Source: Gluconacetobacter diazotrophicus PA1 5
GTDB taxonomy: Bacteria > Pseudomonadota > Alphaproteobacteria > Acetobacterales > Acetobacteraceae
NCBI RefSeq assembly: GCF_000021325.1
Contig: NC_011365.1
Span: 3,814,501 to 3,878,500 of the forward strand
DNA: 64,000 nucleotides
Direction of reading: 5' to 3'
In this document: positions 17,831-26,385 of the stretch, piece by piece
Layout: every line of letters starts with the position of its first letter
Position numbering within the stretch: position 1 is the stretch's first letter
Position numbers and translations under genes: made by a program
Notes under the pieces: model-generated
Told to the model about the DNA's origin: nothing
Databases searched by the model: none
What the model saw: only the letters and a program-made list of their open reading frames with translations

Positions 17831-18796
17831 ATGTCAGATTCGATCGACTCGTTTCAACTCGACGAAAAACTGGACAGGCCCCCGCCGCTGATTGCCCGGG
17901 GAAGAAGTACCGGATCCGGGTACGGATTGCCTGTCGGTTTCATCCTGATGATCGCCCTGCTGGATGGGGCGCTGGATCTGCGGACCGGCCTTGCCTTTAC
18001 CGGGTGGGCGCTTCCTCTTTCCGCGATCACGTTTCTGCTGTCGATCGGTGTTGTCTATACGACGGTCCGAAAGCGGCCGGAGCTTGCCGAACTGGTCATC
18101 TATACCGCGCTTTGGGTGGGATTCTGCCTGTTCGGCGCCATTCTGACCTATCACGTCATCGCGCTGTCGGGGCCGCTGCGGGACGCAGACCTTGCGCGTT
18201 TCGACCGGAATCTCGGTTTCGACTGGCCGGAATGGATACAGGGCCTGAAGGCCCATCCGTTCGTGCAGGTGGTGATGGCGGCGACGTACGGCAGCCTGAT
18301 ATTCCAGATCATCGGGTCTCTGCTGGTGTTGGCCCTGGCGCGGAAGAGAGGCCGCAATCGGGAGCTTCTGGTCAACATGCAGGTTGCGTTGTGCCTGACG
18401 TCGGTGCTGGTCGCATTGATGCCGGCCGCGGGCCCCTGGACCTATTTTTCAAGCGCAGGACACGTAAAATATAGTTACATAGATAGTTTCATGGCATTGA
18501 GAAACGGTCACAATCCACCCTTCATCCTGAACAGGATGGAGGGGGTTTATACTTTTCCGTCCTTTCACGCGGTCATGGCGTTTCTGTTTACTTATTCTCA
18601 ACGTGGAATTCGGGGGTTTTTTCCTGTTTTCGCCGTCGTCAACGGCATCATGCTGTTCTCTATTCCGTCCGAAGGCGGACATTACCTGTGCGACATCGTG
18701 TCCGGCGCGACCGTGGCTGTCCTGACGCTCTGTTTGACTGGCCGTGTATTCCGGACGGGCGAGACGTCCGGGAGCGATGCCCCGCCGAAGCCATGA
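17831..18796 (+). CDS. PAP2-superfamily membrane protein, inositolphosphotransferase-like
   Basis: The product (321 residues from ATG 17831) is a multi-span protein of the PAP2_3/Aur1-like group. Members transfer phosphoinositol or related head groups, or act as lipid phosphatases. Catalytic signatures are PSFHAVMAF (about 243-251, the His-containing C2 motif) and GGHYLCDIVSG (about 282-292, the C3 His/Asp motif). About six hydrophobic segments are present. A TTG at 17795 would add 12 residues and overlap the previous gene, but neither start has a clear ribosome site. It is last in the operon, so a head-group transfer or lipid dephosphorylation step is likely. Confidence 0.85.
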   Translation: MSDSIDSFQLDEKLDRPPPLIARGRSTGSGYGLPVGFILMIALLDGALDLRTGLAFTGWALPLSAITFLLSIGVVYTTVRKRPELAELVIYTALWVGFCLFGAILTYHVIALSGPLRDADLARFDRNLGFDWPEWIQGLKAHPFVQVVMAATYGSLIFQIIGSLLVLALARKRGRNRELLVNMQVALCLTSVLVALMPAAGPWTYFSSAGHVKYSYIDSFMALRNGHNPPFILNRMEGVYTFPSFHAVMAFLFTYSQRGIRGFFPVFAVVNGIMLFSIPSEGGHYLCDIVSGATVAVLTLCLTGRVFRTGETSGSDAPPKP

Positions 18797-18837
18797 GCGG
18801 CGCGCCTGCCCAGATGGCGCCGTTCGGATTGCGGGAC

Positions 18838-18873
18838 AAAAAAGGGCGGGGCCGGACTGACCGGCCGCCGCCC
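18838..18873 (-). terminator. Intrinsic terminator of the aco operon
   Basis: A GC-rich hairpin (GGGCGG...CCGCCC arms with a 5-base loop, one small mismatch) is followed on the minus strand by six Ts. It lies 26 bases past the acoC stop. Confidence 0.85.
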
Positions 18874-18898
18874 TTCTCATGGATAGAACAGATCGTTT

Positions 18899-20023
18899 CT
18901 ATTTCGCGACGAACGCCGCGATCGCCTTGTTGATGTCGGCCGCCCGCTCCATCTGCGGCATATGGCCGACCCCGGGCAGGAGGTCGATCGTGACGCGGCC
19001 CGGCAGGCCCCGGGACTGCTTCGCGGGCAGGATCTCGTCGTCCTCGCCCCACAGGATCAGCGCCCTCACGTCGCCCTGTTCCAGCACGGGCCGCAGGTCG
19101 TCGGCCTGCTTGCCGTCGGGGAAGCAGGTGGCGGCAATCTGCGTCAGGGCGGCGACGGCGCCGTCCAGGCGCTTGTAGCGCAGGACGTCGTCCGCCATCT
19201 TGCGCCCCACCAGCGTCTTGTCATGGACCAGCATGGCCAGGACCGGCTGGATCGTCTTCTGCCGGTCGGCCGTGATGAACCCGGTGATGAAGTCCATGTT
19301 GATCTCGGGGCCCATGCCGGCCGGCGCGATCAGCGCCAGGGAGGCGACGCGCGCGGGTGCGGTCCGGGCCACCGTCAAGGCAACGCCGCCGCCCAGCGAA
19401 TGCCCCACCAGGTGGGCCTGCGGGATGCCCAGCGTGTCCAGCAGCCCGACGACGATGCCGGCGAAGAAATCCAGCGACCCCGCGCCCACATCCTTCGTCG
19501 ATCCGCCATGCCCGGGCAGGTCGAAGGCGATGACGCGCCGGCCGGCGGCCAGGGCCGCGTGGTTGAACAGCCAGTTCCCGATATCACCGCCGAAGCCGTG
19601 GACCAGCACGATGGGCGTGGCGTCCCCATGGCCCAGGTCCAGGACCCGCAGGCTGTTGCCCTGCACGTCCACCAGTTTCGGTTCCGGGGCCGCTTCCTCG
19701 GCCTCGCCGCCGGCGCCGGAGGAGAATTCGGCGTTGAAGCGCGTGATGAAGGCGTCGATCTCGGCATCCGGCACGCTGGCATCGGCCAGCACGCCGATCA
19801 GCGCGCCCACCGGCAACGTGTCGCCTTCCGCCGCCACCTGGCGGCGCAGCACGCCGCCGGCCGGGCTTTCATAGGCGTTGGTGATCTTGCTGGTCTCGAT
19901 ATCCGCCAGGTCGTCGCCGGCCTTCACGCTGGCACCGGGGCGGACCATCCAGCCGGCCAGCTTGCCCTCGGTCATCGCCAGGCCGAACTTGGGCATCGTG
20001 ATGGGCGTAATGGAATCAGTCAT
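18899..20023 (-). CDS. acoC: Acetoin dehydrogenase E2: lipoyl domain fused to alpha/beta hydrolase
   Basis: This is the dihydrolipoamide acetyltransferase subunit of the acetoin dehydrogenase complex, which splits acetoin to acetaldehyde and acetyl-CoA. The 374-residue protein has a lipoyl domain at 5-82 with the lipoylated lysine in DIETSKITN (Lys46). A linker and short peripheral-subunit-like segment follow (about 84-115). The alpha/beta-hydrolase domain has the HGFGG oxyanion region and nucleophile elbow GHSLGG (Ser209). This lipoyl plus hydrolase layout is the hallmark of AcoC and differs from the catalytic domain of PDH E2. It is last in acoA-acoB-acoC, and no dedicated E3 gene is present. 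Confidence 0.93.
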   Translation of the reverse strand: MTDSITPITMPKFGLAMTEGKLAGWMVRPGASVKAGDDLADIETSKITNAYESPAGGVLRRQVAAEGDTLPVGALIGVLADASVPDAEIDAFITRFNAEFSSGAGGEAEEAAPEPKLVDVQGNSLRVLDLGHGDATPIVLVHGFGGDIGNWLFNHAALAAGRRVIAFDLPGHGGSTKDVGAGSLDFFAGIVVGLLDTLGIPQAHLVGHSLGGGVALTVARTAPARVASLALIAPAGMGPEINMDFITGFITADRQKTIQPVLAMLVHDKTLVGRKMADDVLRYKRLDGAVAALTQIAATCFPDGKQADDLRPVLEQGDVRALILWGEDDEILPAKQSRGLPGRVTIDLLPGVGHMPQMERAADINKAIAAFVAK

Positions 20024-20026
20024 GGT

Positions 20027-21055
20027 TCAGGCGACCTCTCGGATGCGATGGGTCATCACGGCACGGGCAGCCGCTTCGATCTTCGCCACGTCGGGCAGGT
20101 ACAGGCTTTCCAGCACCGATGCGAACGGCACCGGCGTGTGGGGTGGCATCACCCGCCGGATCGGGGCCTTCAGCGCGTCGAACGCCTGTTCGGCCACCAG
20201 GGCGGAGATGTCGGCGGCCATGTTGCAGCGCGGGCTGGATTCATCGACGATCACCAGCCGGCCGGTCTCGGTCACGCTGTCCAGGATCGTCTCGGCATCC
20301 AGCGGCGAGGTGGTGCGCGGATCGATGACGGTGCAGCCGATGCCCTGCTTTTGCAGCCGGTCGGCGGCCTCGTTCGCCAGCTTCACCATGCGGCCGAACG
20401 CCACGATCGTCAGGTCGTCGCCCTCACGCGTCAGGTTGGCCTCGCCGAACGGGATGGTATAGGCTTCGTCGGGCACCTCTTCCTCGTCGTCATACATGAC
20501 CTTGTGTTCAAGGAAGATCACCGGATCGTCGTCGCGGATCGCCTCGATCAGCAGGCCCTTGGCCTCGTAGGGCGAGGACGGGACGACCACCTTCAGCCCG
20601 GGAATGTGGGTGAACAGCGGGTACAGCGCCTGGCTGTGCTGGGCCGCGGCGTTGAAGCCGGCGCCGAACATGGCGCGGATGACCAGCGGGGTGCGGGCCT
20701 TGCCGCCGAACATGTAGCGGAACTTGGCGGCCTGGTTCATGATCTGGTCCAGGCAGCAGCCCACGAAATCGACGAACATCAGCTCGGCGACGGGGCGTAG
20801 GCCGGTCGCGGCGGCCCCGGCGGCGGCGCCGATATAGGATGCTTCCGTGATCGGGGTGTCCAGGACGCGATCCTCGCCGAATTCGCTCAACAGGCCCTTG
20901 GTGACGCCCAGCACGCCGCCCCAGGCGTCGGTGACGCCCGACGATCCGCCATGTCCGCCGGCGACGTCCTCGCCCATCAGGATCACGCGCGGGTCGCGCC
21001 GCATTTCCAGTCGCAGGGCCTCGTTGATGGCCTGCCGATAGCTCTTCTTGCTCAT
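20027..21055 (-). CDS. acoB: Acetoin dehydrogenase E1 component, beta subunit
   Basis: This is the beta subunit of the thiamine-diphosphate-dependent E1 (transketolase pyrimidine plus C-terminal domains). The 342-residue product shows MGEDVAGGHGG near the N-terminus and the family segments DTPITEASYIGAAAGAA, MFGGKARTPLVIR and HSQALYPLFTHIPGLKVV. The C-terminal domain has IDPRTTSPLDAETI. It lies between acoA and acoC on the same strand, ending 3 bases before the acoC start. Assignment to acetoin rather than pyruvate rests on the adjacent AcoC-type E2 and AcoR-like regulator. Confidence 0.93.
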   Translation of the reverse strand: MSKKSYRQAINEALRLEMRRDPRVILMGEDVAGGHGGSSGVTDAWGGVLGVTKGLLSEFGEDRVLDTPITEASYIGAAAGAAATGLRPVAELMFVDFVGCCLDQIMNQAAKFRYMFGGKARTPLVIRAMFGAGFNAAAQHSQALYPLFTHIPGLKVVVPSSPYEAKGLLIEAIRDDDPVIFLEHKVMYDDEEEVPDEAYTIPFGEANLTREGDDLTIVAFGRMVKLANEAADRLQKQGIGCTVIDPRTTSPLDAETILDSVTETGRLVIVDESSPRCNMAADISALVAEQAFDALKAPIRRVMPPHTPVPFASVLESLYLPDVAKIEAAARAVMTHRIREVA

Positions 21056-21100
21056 TTTTATGTCTTTCAGGCTGACAGGAACCGGGAGATGCGGGCGGGA

Positions 21101-22066
21101 TCAGTAACGGACATAGACATCGGCCAGCAGGTCCTCGGGTTCGGGCAGCGGGGCCTGCTTCGCGGCGACGACCGCGCTTTCGATCTCGTCACGGACCGAG
21201 GCGTCGATGTCGTCCAGGTCGGAATGCTCCAGCAGGCCGGCCTCGGTCACGCGGGTGCGGAACAGCGCCAGGCAGTCACGGTCGCGCCGTTCCGCCGCGA
21301 CTTCGCCGGACGCGCGATAGGTCATGGCATCGCCTTCGAAATGCCCGTACCAGCGCGCCAGATGGACATGCAGCATGACGGGGCCCTTTCCGGCGCGGGC
21401 ATGGGCGATGGCTTCGGCCGCCGCCTGGTGCACCGCGAAGAAATCCGACCCGTCACATTCCATGTAGGGCATGCCGAACCCTTCGGCCCGGGCCTTCTGC
21501 GATCCGGCGCAGGCGTAGGACGACGCCGTGGCCTCGCCGTAGCCGTTATCCTCCAGCACGAAGACCACCGGCAGGCGCCAGACCGACGCGAGGTTGAGGC
21601 TTTCCAGCGTCGAGCCCTCGTTCGACGCGCCGTCGCCGTAGAACGCGACCGCGACGCCGCCATCCTTCAGCGTCTTGTGTGCCAGGGCGGCGCCGCACAT
21701 CAGCGGCGGGCCGCCGCCCACGATGCCGTTCGCGCCCAGCATGCCGCGCGACAGGTCGGCGATGTGCATCGACCCGCCCTTGCCCCGGCACACGCCGGTG
21801 CGACGGCCGTAGATCTCGGCCATCATGCCCGCGACCTCGACCCCCTTGGCGATGCAGTGGCCATGGCCACGATGGGTGCTGGAGATGGTGTCGGTATCGG
21901 TCAGGTTGGCACAGACGCCGACGCCTGACGCTTCCTCGCCGCAATAGAGGTGGACGAAGCCGGGGATTTCGCCCGTCGCGAATTCGACATGCAGCCGTTC
22001 CTCGAAATCACGGATCGTCCGCATGGCGCGATAGGAGCGAAGCAACGTTTCCCGCGCGATCTGCAT
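21101..22066 (-). CDS. acoA: Acetoin dehydrogenase E1 component, alpha subunit
   Basis: This is the alpha subunit of the TPP-dependent E1. The 321-residue product carries the complete TPP-binding motif, beginning GDGASNEG at 144-151 and closing with the Asn at about 174 (LEDNGYGEA). It also has the preceding HRGHGHCIAKG and GKGGSMHIAD segments typical of E1-alpha. It is first of the aco operon on the minus strand and diverges from the AcoR-like gene. The start at 22066 is preceded by AAGGAAG at a good distance. Confidence 0.94.
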   Translation of the reverse strand: MQIARETLLRSYRAMRTIRDFEERLHVEFATGEIPGFVHLYCGEEASGVGVCANLTDTDTISSTHRGHGHCIAKGVEVAGMMAEIYGRRTGVCRGKGGSMHIADLSRGMLGANGIVGGGPPLMCGAALAHKTLKDGGVAVAFYGDGASNEGSTLESLNLASVWRLPVVFVLEDNGYGEATASSYACAGSQKARAEGFGMPYMECDGSDFFAVHQAAAEAIAHARAGKGPVMLHVHLARWYGHFEGDAMTYRASGEVAAERRDRDCLALFRTRVTEAGLLEHSDLDDIDASVRDEIESAVVAAKQAPLPEPEDLLADVYVRY

Positions 22067-22263
22067 TGGAAATCTTCCTTGTTATTCATGGGATATCGGA
22101 ACCGAAATCCGTGATCCCACGGGAACGCCGATCCGCCTTTTCAGCAAGAAATTCTCTTATACGAATAACGGATATGTGACGCCGCGCGTCCGAACTGTCG
22201 CGGGACTGCTACAGGTCGGGCGGTTTAGAAAGGGCGACCGCAATAACCGTTCGGAAGAGACGG
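22067..22263. promoter_or_regulatory. Divergent promoter region between acoA and the AcoR-like gene
   Basis: This 197-bp region should hold both promoters. A 7-bp inverted pair, GTTATTC near 22080 and GAATAAC near 22160, is visible. I could not find a sigma-54 promoter (TGGCAC-N5-TTGC type), which fits the missing AAA+ domain of the adjacent regulator. Confidence 0.5.
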
Positions 22264-23247
22264 ATGATATCGATTCACAGGGACAGCGCCGGAGGTCACC
22301 CGGCGATCGGTCGGACCATGGGCATGGCGCCGGCAACGGGACAGACGATCCTGGCGGCATCCTGGCGGCGCTGCATGGGCGATTACGCACTGGACCCGTC
22401 AGGCTGGGGCCAGCCGGACCTGTTGTCCTGCGTCGAACTGCGCCAGTCCTGCGACAAGGCTGGGCCGCTTCTGCGTTTCGCGGACCCGGAACTGGACCGG
22501 CTGCACGCCGTGGTGGGCAGCCTGGATTACGCGGTGCTGCTGGCCGATTCGACCGGGATCGTGCTGACGCGCCGCACCGCGCAGACCGTCGAGCGCGGGT
22601 GCCGGCGCTGGCACCTCTGGCCCGGTGCCAGTTGGAACGAGCGCGACGAAGGCACGAACGGCATCGGCACCTGCCTGGCCGAAGGGCGCGCGGTGACGGT
22701 GCATATGAACCAGCACTGGCGGGTGAATCTGCGCTACCTGACCTGCAGCGCCGTGCCCGTCTATGACGCGCTGGGGCGGCTGGCCGGGGCGCTGGACGCC
22801 AGTTCGTTCCGGCCCGACCCCGATGGGCGCGAGGTCGCGCTGATCCGCATCGCGATCACCGAGGCGGCGCGGCGCATCGAGGCACGCTGCTTCACCGACC
22901 TGTATCGCGGGCAGATGATCGTCAGGATGGGCGAGGGGGACGAGGGCGAGGAGGGCGACGGCAGTTCCGCGCCCATGCTGGCGCTGGATTCCGACCGCCG
23001 GGTGGTGGGCGCCACCCAGGCGGCGCGGCGCCGGATGGGGCTGGCGCCGGGGGACGACCTGCAATTCTGTCTGATGGACGGTGCCATGAGCGGCGTATCC
23101 GGCTTTCGCGAGGCGGAAAAGGCGGTGGTTGATGCCGCCCTGGCCTCGGCGCGCGGCAATGTCAGCGCGGCGGCGCGGCAACTGGGGATCAGCCGGTCAA
23201 CCCTGCACCGGAAGATCCGCGCCCTGTCGGGTGGCGAGGACGCCTAA
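22264..23247 (+). CDS. AcoR-like regulator with GAF and Fis-type HTH domains but no AAA+ domain
   Basis: This likely regulates the divergent acoABC genes. Residues 33-46 (SWRRCMGDYALDP) and the following GAF-type domain (to about 205, including WNERDEGTNGIGTCLAEGR) match the sensory half of AcoR-type activators. The C-terminus (about 290-322: GNVSAAARQLGISRSTLHRKI) is a Fis-family helix-turn-helix. The ~230-residue sigma-54-interacting AAA+ domain that normally joins these halves is absent: no Walker A and no GAFTGA. The reading frame is intact at 327 residues, so this looks like a natural domain arrangement. It cannot activate sigma-54 promoters by the usual mechanism. Confidence 0.85.
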   Translation: MISIHRDSAGGHPAIGRTMGMAPATGQTILAASWRRCMGDYALDPSGWGQPDLLSCVELRQSCDKAGPLLRFADPELDRLHAVVGSLDYAVLLADSTGIVLTRRTAQTVERGCRRWHLWPGASWNERDEGTNGIGTCLAEGRAVTVHMNQHWRVNLRYLTCSAVPVYDALGRLAGALDASSFRPDPDGREVALIRIAITEAARRIEARCFTDLYRGQMIVRMGEGDEGEEGDGSSAPMLALDSDRRVVGATQAARRRMGLAPGDDLQFCLMDGAMSGVSGFREAEKAVVDAALASARGNVSAAARQLGISRSTLHRKIRALSGGEDA

Positions 23248-23270
23248 AGTCTTGGCGGCCTGCTGATCTC

Positions 23271-23292
23271 CGAAATTCATCTATGAATTTCG
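23271..23292. repeat. AT-rich perfect palindrome at the purK stop codon
   Basis: Ten-base arms CGAAATTCAT and ATGAATTTCG flank CT. It sits between two convergent genes and includes the purK stop codon. There is no T-tract on either strand, so it is at best a weak terminator or RNA-end stabiliser. Confidence 0.6.
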
Positions 23293-24429
23293 AAGGCAGG
23301 GCGCCAGCGCCGCGTTTACCCCGAATTCGCCCGGCAGGCCGCCATGGGGGAACAGGACGTTGACATGGCCCATCTTGCGGCCGGGCCGGGCCTCTTCCTT
23401 GCCGTAATGGTGGGGCAGCAGGCCCGGGGTGGCCAGGATGGCGGGCCAGAGGGCCATGTCGTCGGGGCCGACCAGATTCTTCATCACCGCGTCGGAATGG
23501 CGGACGGCCGGGGGCAGCGGCAAGCCCGTCACGGCGCGGACATGCATGGCGAACTGGTCCACCGGGCAGGCATCCATCGTCCAGTGGCCGGAATTATGCG
23601 GCCGGGGGGCGATTTCATTGACCAGGACCCGGCCGTCACGGTCCACGAACATTTCCACGCCCAGCAGGCCGACCAGGTCCAGCGCGGTCGCGACGCGCAT
23701 GGCGATGTCGCGCGCCTGTTCCGCGATGTCGGCGGAAACACGGGCCGGTGCCAGGCTGATATCCAGGATGCCGTTCCGGTGGCGGTTCTCGGTCACGTCG
23801 AAGGTCACGGCCGTGCCGTCCAGCCCGCGCGCGACCATCACGCTGACTTCGCATGCGAAATCGATCATCGCCTCGGCCACCAGGGGATGCGGGGCCAGGG
23901 CATGGAAGCCCGGCAGGGCCTCGTCCGGGGCGTGCACGCGGTGCTGCCCCTTGCCGTCATAGCCCAGCCGGGTGGTCTTCAGGATGAAGGGCAGGCCCAG
24001 TGTCGCGATCGCGGTGTCGAGATCCTGCGGCGTATGGATTTCGGCCCACGGGGCCAGGGGAATTCCCGCCCCGGCCAGGAACCGTTTCTCCGCGATGCGA
24101 TCCTGGCTGATGCGCAGGATGCGGCCCGACGGGCGGACGGGACACAGGCCGGCCAGCAGTTCCAGCCCATCGGCGCTGATATTCTCGAATTCGAACGTCA
24201 CGACATCGACGGACGAGGCGAAGCGTCGCAGCACGTCGGGGTCGTCATAGGCGCCGACCGTGACGGCGTGGGCGACCTGGGCGGCCGGTCCCTCGGCCTC
24301 GTCGGTCAGGATGTGGGCGCGAAACCCCAGTTGGGCGGCGGCGACGGCCGACATCCGGCCCAACTGGCCGCCGCCGACGATGCCCAGCACCGCCCCGGCG
24401 GGCAGGGCTTCGGGGAAGGGGGCGCTCAT
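23281..24429 (-). CDS. purK: 5-(carboxyamino)imidazole ribonucleotide synthase PurK
   Basis: PurK makes N5-CAIR from AIR, ATP and bicarbonate in purine synthesis. The 382-residue product is an ATP-grasp enzyme: N-terminal [12 protein letters not shown], central [15 protein letters not shown], and the metal/ATP site [26 protein letters not shown]. The start ATG (24429) overlaps the purE stop by four bases, a translational coupling that supports a shorter start than the longest open frame. The stop codon lies inside an AT-rich palindrome shared with the end of the AcoR-like gene. Confidence 0.96.
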   Translation of the reverse strand: MSAPFPEALPAGAVLGIVGGGQLGRMSAVAAAQLGFRAHILTDEAEGPAAQVAHAVTVGAYDDPDVLRRFASSVDVVTFEFENISADGLELLAGLCPVRPSGRILRISQDRIAEKRFLAGAGIPLAPWAEIHTPQDLDTAIATLGLPFILKTTRLGYDGKGQHRVHAPDEALPGFHALAPHPLVAEAMIDFACEVSVMVARGLDGTAVTFDVTENRHRNGILDISLAPARVSADIAEQARDIAMRVATALDLVGLLGVEMFVDRDGRVLVNEIAPRPHNSGHWTMDACPVDQFAMHVRAVTGLPLPPAVRHSDAVMKNLVGPDDMALWPAILATPGLLPHHYGKEEARPGRKMGHVNVLFPHGGLPGEFGVNAALAPCLRNS

Positions 24430-24911
24430 CGGGCCGGGACGTCCGCGACCGCGTCCGTCTGCGCCGTGCGCCACGCCGCCAGCCGGGCGGACAGGGCCGC
24501 ATCGCCCAGCGCGAGGATGGAGGATGCCATCAGCGCCGCATTGATGGCCCCGGCCTTGCCGATCGCCAGGGTGCCGACGGGAACTCCACCGGGCATCTGG
24601 ACGATGGACAGCAGGCTGTCCATGCCCTTCAGCGCATGCGATTCCACCGGCACGCCCAGCACCGGCAGGATGGTCCACGCCGCGCACATGCCCGGCAGGT
24701 GCGCCGCCCCCCCGGCGCCGGCGATGACGACCTTCAGCCCGCGTCCGGCGGCCGTGCGGGCGTAGTCCGCCAGCCGGTCGGGCGTGCGATGGGCCGAAAC
24801 GATCCGGACTTCGTGCGCGACGCCCAGCCTGCCCAGGATCTCGGCGGCATGCCGCATGGTTTCCCAGTCCGACTGGCTGCCCATGATGATCCCCACGAGC
24901 GGGGCGGACAT
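24426..24911 (-). CDS. purE: 5-(carboxyamino)imidazole ribonucleotide mutase PurE
   Basis: PurE converts N5-CAIR to CAIR, the step after PurK. The 161-residue product from ATG 24911 has the family start [16 protein letters not shown] with the active-site SDW, then [20 protein letters not shown] and [22 protein letters not shown]. Its length matches the family. The open frame extends 40 residues upstream (to 25031) with no family sequence. An in-frame GTG at 24956 is an alternative start. It overlaps purK. Confidence 0.94.
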   Translation of the reverse strand: MSAPLVGIIMGSQSDWETMRHAAEILGRLGVAHEVRIVSAHRTPDRLADYARTAAGRGLKVVIAGAGGAAHLPGMCAAWTILPVLGVPVESHALKGMDSLLSIVQMPGGVPVGTLAIGKAGAINAALMASSILALGDAALSARLAAWRTAQTDAVADVPAR

Positions 24912-24991
24912 GTCGGCGGATGAGGGTGCGGTATCGGGCAGGGGGGGCGTATCGCTCACGCGGGCAGGCTTTCGGGGATCAGGGATGGAGG

Positions 24992-25192
24992 TCAGGCGAT
25001 ATTGTCGGGGATCAGGCGGCTTTCCAGCCACGCGATTTCGTCCTTCAGCAGCAATTTGCGCTTCTTCAGGCGTTGAAGCTGGAGCTGGTCCATTGGATGC
25101 AGGGCCAGCCGGCTGATGACGGTGTCAAGGTCGCGGTGCTCGCTGCGCAGTTCGTGCAGCTTCCGTAGCAGTGTATCCCGGTCTGTCAGCAT
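24992..25192 (-). CDS. YdcH/DUF465 family small coiled-coil protein
   Basis: This 66-residue, highly charged, helical protein matches the YdcH (DUF465) pattern. An N-terminal helix ([19 protein letters not shown]) and a C-terminal helix ([19 protein letters not shown]) flank a short turn, as in a helical hairpin. Molecular function is unknown for the family. It is the gene before purE on the same strand and diverges from a second YdcH-like gene 160 bp away. Confidence 0.85.
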   Translation of the reverse strand: MLTDRDTLLRKLHELRSEHRDLDTVISRLALHPMDQLQLQRLKKRKLLLKDEIAWLESRLIPDNIA

Positions 25193-25353
25193 GTTGCCTG
25201 TCTAACCTGTGGTCATCGGGGCCATTCTATCCATTCCAGCCAGGATGGCGAGATGCATGGCCGCCCCGCCAAGTCCTGCAAATTTAACATACGCACCGGA
25301 CGCGGGGCTGGCCTAGGCTGACAACACCGAAACGCACATCTGCCGGAGGTCCC

Positions 25354-25524
25354 ATGTCCTACGAAGCCAGGATTCACAGCCTGCGACTGCGTCATGCCCG
25401 TCTCGACGACCGGATTTTCGACGAGGACCACCGACCCGCACCCGACCCCGCCGTGCTGCAGCGGCTGAAGGTCGAGAAGCTGCGCATCAAGGAAGAGATC
25501 GAACGGCTGTCCCACCCCGCCTGA
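25354..25524 (+). CDS. Second YdcH/DUF465-like small protein
   Basis: This 56-residue protein (MSYEARIHSLRLRHARLDDR, then LKVEKLRIKEEIERL) has the same helical-hairpin layout as the YdcH-like gene on the opposite strand. The short central loop is Asp/Pro-rich (EDHRPAPDPA). A strong ribosome site (GGAGGT) lies 3-8 bases before the ATG, supporting translation of this short gene. Function is unknown. It is convergent with trcR. Confidence 0.85.
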   Translation: MSYEARIHSLRLRHARLDDRIFDEDHRPAPDPAVLQRLKVEKLRIKEEIERLSHPA

Positions 25525-25565
25525 CGGCGGGGTCTACCGGGGAGAACACCCCCGGAGAGCCGGGA

Positions 25566-26144
25566 TCAGGCGACGTCTTCGCCGATATCCAGCGGCGCCG
25601 GAACGGCCTGGCCTTCGCGGGCCAGGCGCTCGTTGGCGGCGTGCACCATGGCGTTCAGGTCGGTCTGGCTGCACAGGCCCAGGATGACCGGATCGCGCGG
25701 CTTGATGTTCGCGCTGTTCCAGTGCTGCCGGTCGCGGACCTTCGCGATCGTGTCCTTGGTGGTGCCGACCAGCTTGACGATCTGCTGTTCCGAAAGCTGC
25801 GGGAAGTTGCGCAGGATGAAGGCAATGGCGTCCGGGCGGTCGTTGCGCTTGGCCACGGGGGTATAGCGCGCGCCCTTGGACCGGCGATGAATCGGATTCG
25901 GCGTCGTCAGGATCTTCAGCCGCAGGTCGGGATTGCCCTCGCAGCGGGCGATGTCTTCCTGCCGCACCTGATGATTGGCCACCGGATCGTAGCCGACGAT
26001 GCCCTGCGCGACCTCGCCATCCGCGATGGCCTGCACTTCCAGCGGATGCATACCGCAGAATTCCGCGATCTGGGTAAAGGTCAGCGCCGTCTTTTCGATC
26101 AACCACACGGCGGTGGCCTTCGGCATCAGGGGCAGTGCATTCAT
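25566..26144 (-). CDS. trcR: Cell-cycle transcriptional regulator TrcR (DUF1013)
   Basis: This conserved alphaproteobacterial protein (DUF1013) is annotated in related genomes as cell-cycle regulator TrcR. The 192-residue product keeps the family landmarks: MPKATAVWLIEKTALTFTQIAEFCG with an HTH-like region, HPLEVQAIADGEVAQGI, and PVAKRNDRPDAIAFILRNFPQLS. A second HTH-like segment (EQQIVKLVGTTKDTIAKVRDR) and HWNSANIKPRDPV follow. The ATG at 26144 has AGGA nine bases upstream. It is one of the better alphaproteobacterial markers in the window. Confidence 0.92.
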   Translation of the reverse strand: MNALPLMPKATAVWLIEKTALTFTQIAEFCGMHPLEVQAIADGEVAQGIVGYDPVANHQVRQEDIARCEGNPDLRLKILTTPNPIHRRSKGARYTPVAKRNDRPDAIAFILRNFPQLSEQQIVKLVGTTKDTIAKVRDRQHWNSANIKPRDPVILGLCSQTDLNAMVHAANERLAREGQAVPAPLDIGEDVA

Positions 26145-26320
26145 GGTGACGGGTCCTAACTGCGCTATGGGTGGCGCCGCGCAGGCACCCTTCCCATGTC
26201 GGCGCCCCGAGACCCGGGCGCCCTGCGTGCCTGCAGACGCGCAATGACTTGACCATGGATATGGGGCCGGCCGGGGGGGCGGGTCAAGGGTGCAGGAAGG
26301 CAGGGGCGCTCGGGACCGCG

Positions 26321-26354
26321 AAAAAAGGGGTCGGACCAGCGGTCCGACCCCCTT
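26321..26354 (-). terminator. Intrinsic terminator of hsp20
   Basis: Perfect 11-bp arms (GGGGTCGGACC / GGTCCGACCCC) surround a 3-base loop. On the minus strand they are followed by six Ts, and the hairpin begins about 32 bases past the hsp20 stop. Confidence 0.9.
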
Positions 26355-26385
26355 TCATGGTCTGAATGCAACGTGTTGGCCGCGA

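Noticed and set aside
18962-20800. 612-codon + frame opposite acoC/acoB
   Set aside because: It is the antisense shadow of two well-supported dehydrogenase genes.
26327-26351. Perfect 11-bp hairpin taken at first for an insertion-sequence end or CRISPR-like repeat
   Set aside because: Single copy, followed by T6 on the minus strand just after hsp20. It is an intrinsic terminator.
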